This document shows, in pieces, positions 13,181-13,744 of a stretch of DNA of 13,744 nucleotides. The stretch covers positions 13,434-27,177 of the forward strand of contig DDRH01000044.1 of NCBI GenBank assembly GCA_002343075.1, written 5' to 3'. Position 1 is the first letter of the stretch. The number at the start of each line of letters is the position of its first letter. The notes below the pieces were generated by a model. That model was given only the letters and a program-made list of their open reading frames with translations, did not search any database and was not told the origin of the DNA. The translations under genes were made by a program, and so were the position numbers. The stretch is from Phycisphaerales bacterium UBA2421. Lineage in GTDB: Bacteria; Planctomycetota; Phycisphaerae; Tepidisphaerales; Tepidisphaeraceae.

Positions 13181-13744
13181 CTAAACCACGAAGGGCTGGT
13201 TCTCTTCCAGCAACGCTCGCAGCCTGGAGTCGTCCAGCCGGGCCGTGCCGAACACCGCCGGCCGGTCCGCAGGCGCACTCGCTGCCGGAAGCGAACGCCC
13301 GGCCGCGCGGGGCAAGTCGCCGGGGAGCGTCTTACCGAACTGCGACGCGAGGATCGTAAAATCGTTCAGATCCACTCCGGCGTCGTAGTTGAAATTGCCT
13401 TCGCTGAAAACCCGGCCCGTCTCGCCGAAGTTTGCAGCCAACATGGTGAAGTCGTTGAGGTTTACACTGCGGTCGCGCGTCGCATCGCCGGCGAGCACAA
13501 AAAAGCTCAGCGGAAATGTGCCCGACGTGCTGTTGCCGGCGGGGTCGGTCAGGTTGGCGAAGCTGGTCAACTGCCAGTTGCCGTCGGAGAGCAGCCCGCT
13601 GGCTTTGCGGATGGAAATTGTCGCACCATTCGGCGTAATCGTCACCGCGGCGCCGGTCAGCACTTCCGCGGTGGTTGTGTTGGTCAACGTTACACCGCCG
13701 AGCGTGGCGGCTTCCGATGGAAGCACGTCCACGCGCTGCTCGGA
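13181..13744 (-). CDS. Dockerin-like repeat protein, C-terminal part only (5' end outside window)
   Basis: The frame is open to the window edge, so the 187 residues seen are the C-terminal part of a longer protein. Residues 1-83 look like a bacterial Ig-like/SbsA-type strand domain ending in GNWQLTSFANLTDPAGN. Residues 86-140 contain two dockerin-like loops, GDATRDRSVNLNDF and GNFNYDAGVDLNDF, each followed by [LI]LAxxFG. The same paired layout occurs in the PEP-CTERM protein at the left end of this window. The first position of the second loop is Asn instead of Asp, and the first loop has Arg where Gly is usual, so calcium binding may be weakened. The last 47 residues are Ala/Pro/Arg-rich, ending RLRALLEENQPFVV, with no PEP-CTERM or LPxTG signal. 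It is presumably an extracellular protein; its function is unknown. Confidence 0.8.
   Translation of the reverse strand, partial: SEQRVDVLPSEAATLGGVTLTNTTTAEVLTGAAVTITPNGATISIRKASGLLSDGNWQLTSFANLTDPAGNSTSGTFPLSFFVLAGDATRDRSVNLNDFTMLAANFGETGRVFSEGNFNYDAGVDLNDFTILASQFGKTLPGDLPRAAGRSLPAASAPADRPAVFGTARLDDSRLRALLEENQPFVV

Overview
This 13.7 kb window has the look of a chromosomal segment from a planctomycete, most likely of the Phycisphaerae type. The evidence is a GC-rich base composition, a prepilin of the planctomycete H-X9-DG kind, two proteins ending in PEP-CTERM sorting signals (one with paired dockerin-like calcium loops), a second dockerin-like protein, and mostly short, monocistronic or two-gene units on alternating strands. 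The lineage call is inference from protein style, not from a marker gene.

Layout, left to right. (1) 1-1219: a non-coding leader with a candidate sigma70-type promoter, then a type II/IV prepilin-like protein. (2) 1486-3957: a large exported PEP-CTERM protein (propeller-like N half, beta-strand repeat region, two dockerin-like loops, exosortase signal), followed by three successive hairpins, the last a strong intrinsic terminator. (3) 4081-5347: galE (UDP-glucose 4-epimerase), with a different 15-bp tandem repeat on each side and a long inverted repeat just upstream. (4) 5375-6776: a divergent pair, a three-repeat protein resembling the homing-endonuclease-associated repeat (minus) and truB (tRNA pseudouridine-55 synthase, plus). 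(5) 6800-8024: a bidirectional terminator and an exported SGNH/GDSL hydrolase with a PEP-CTERM tail (minus). (6) 8197-9697: a good promoter, an sdhC-type di-haem cytochrome b without adjacent sdhA/sdhB, and a Uma2-family nuclease-fold gene. (7) 9702-11051: a serine racemase/threonine ammonia-lyase-like PLP enzyme and a DUF1428 (YbaA-like) protein, probably one minus-strand unit. (8) 11161-12958: a near-consensus promoter, a roughly 200-nt structured leader and a RhlE-type DEAD-box RNA helicase with a His/Gly-rich basic tail. (9) 13181-13744: the 3' part of a minus-strand dockerin-like protein that runs off the window.

The genes do not form one pathway. A surface theme recurs: prepilin, two PEP-CTERM proteins, the dockerin-like protein, and galE, which supplies UDP-galactose for cell-surface glycans. 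An RNA theme (truB, rhlE) and core metabolism (sdhC, PLP enzyme) are interleaved. I do not see a clear undescribed defence or mobile system. The most unusual items are the stand-alone triple-repeat protein, the two 15-bp tandem arrays flanking galE, and the structured leader of the helicase gene.
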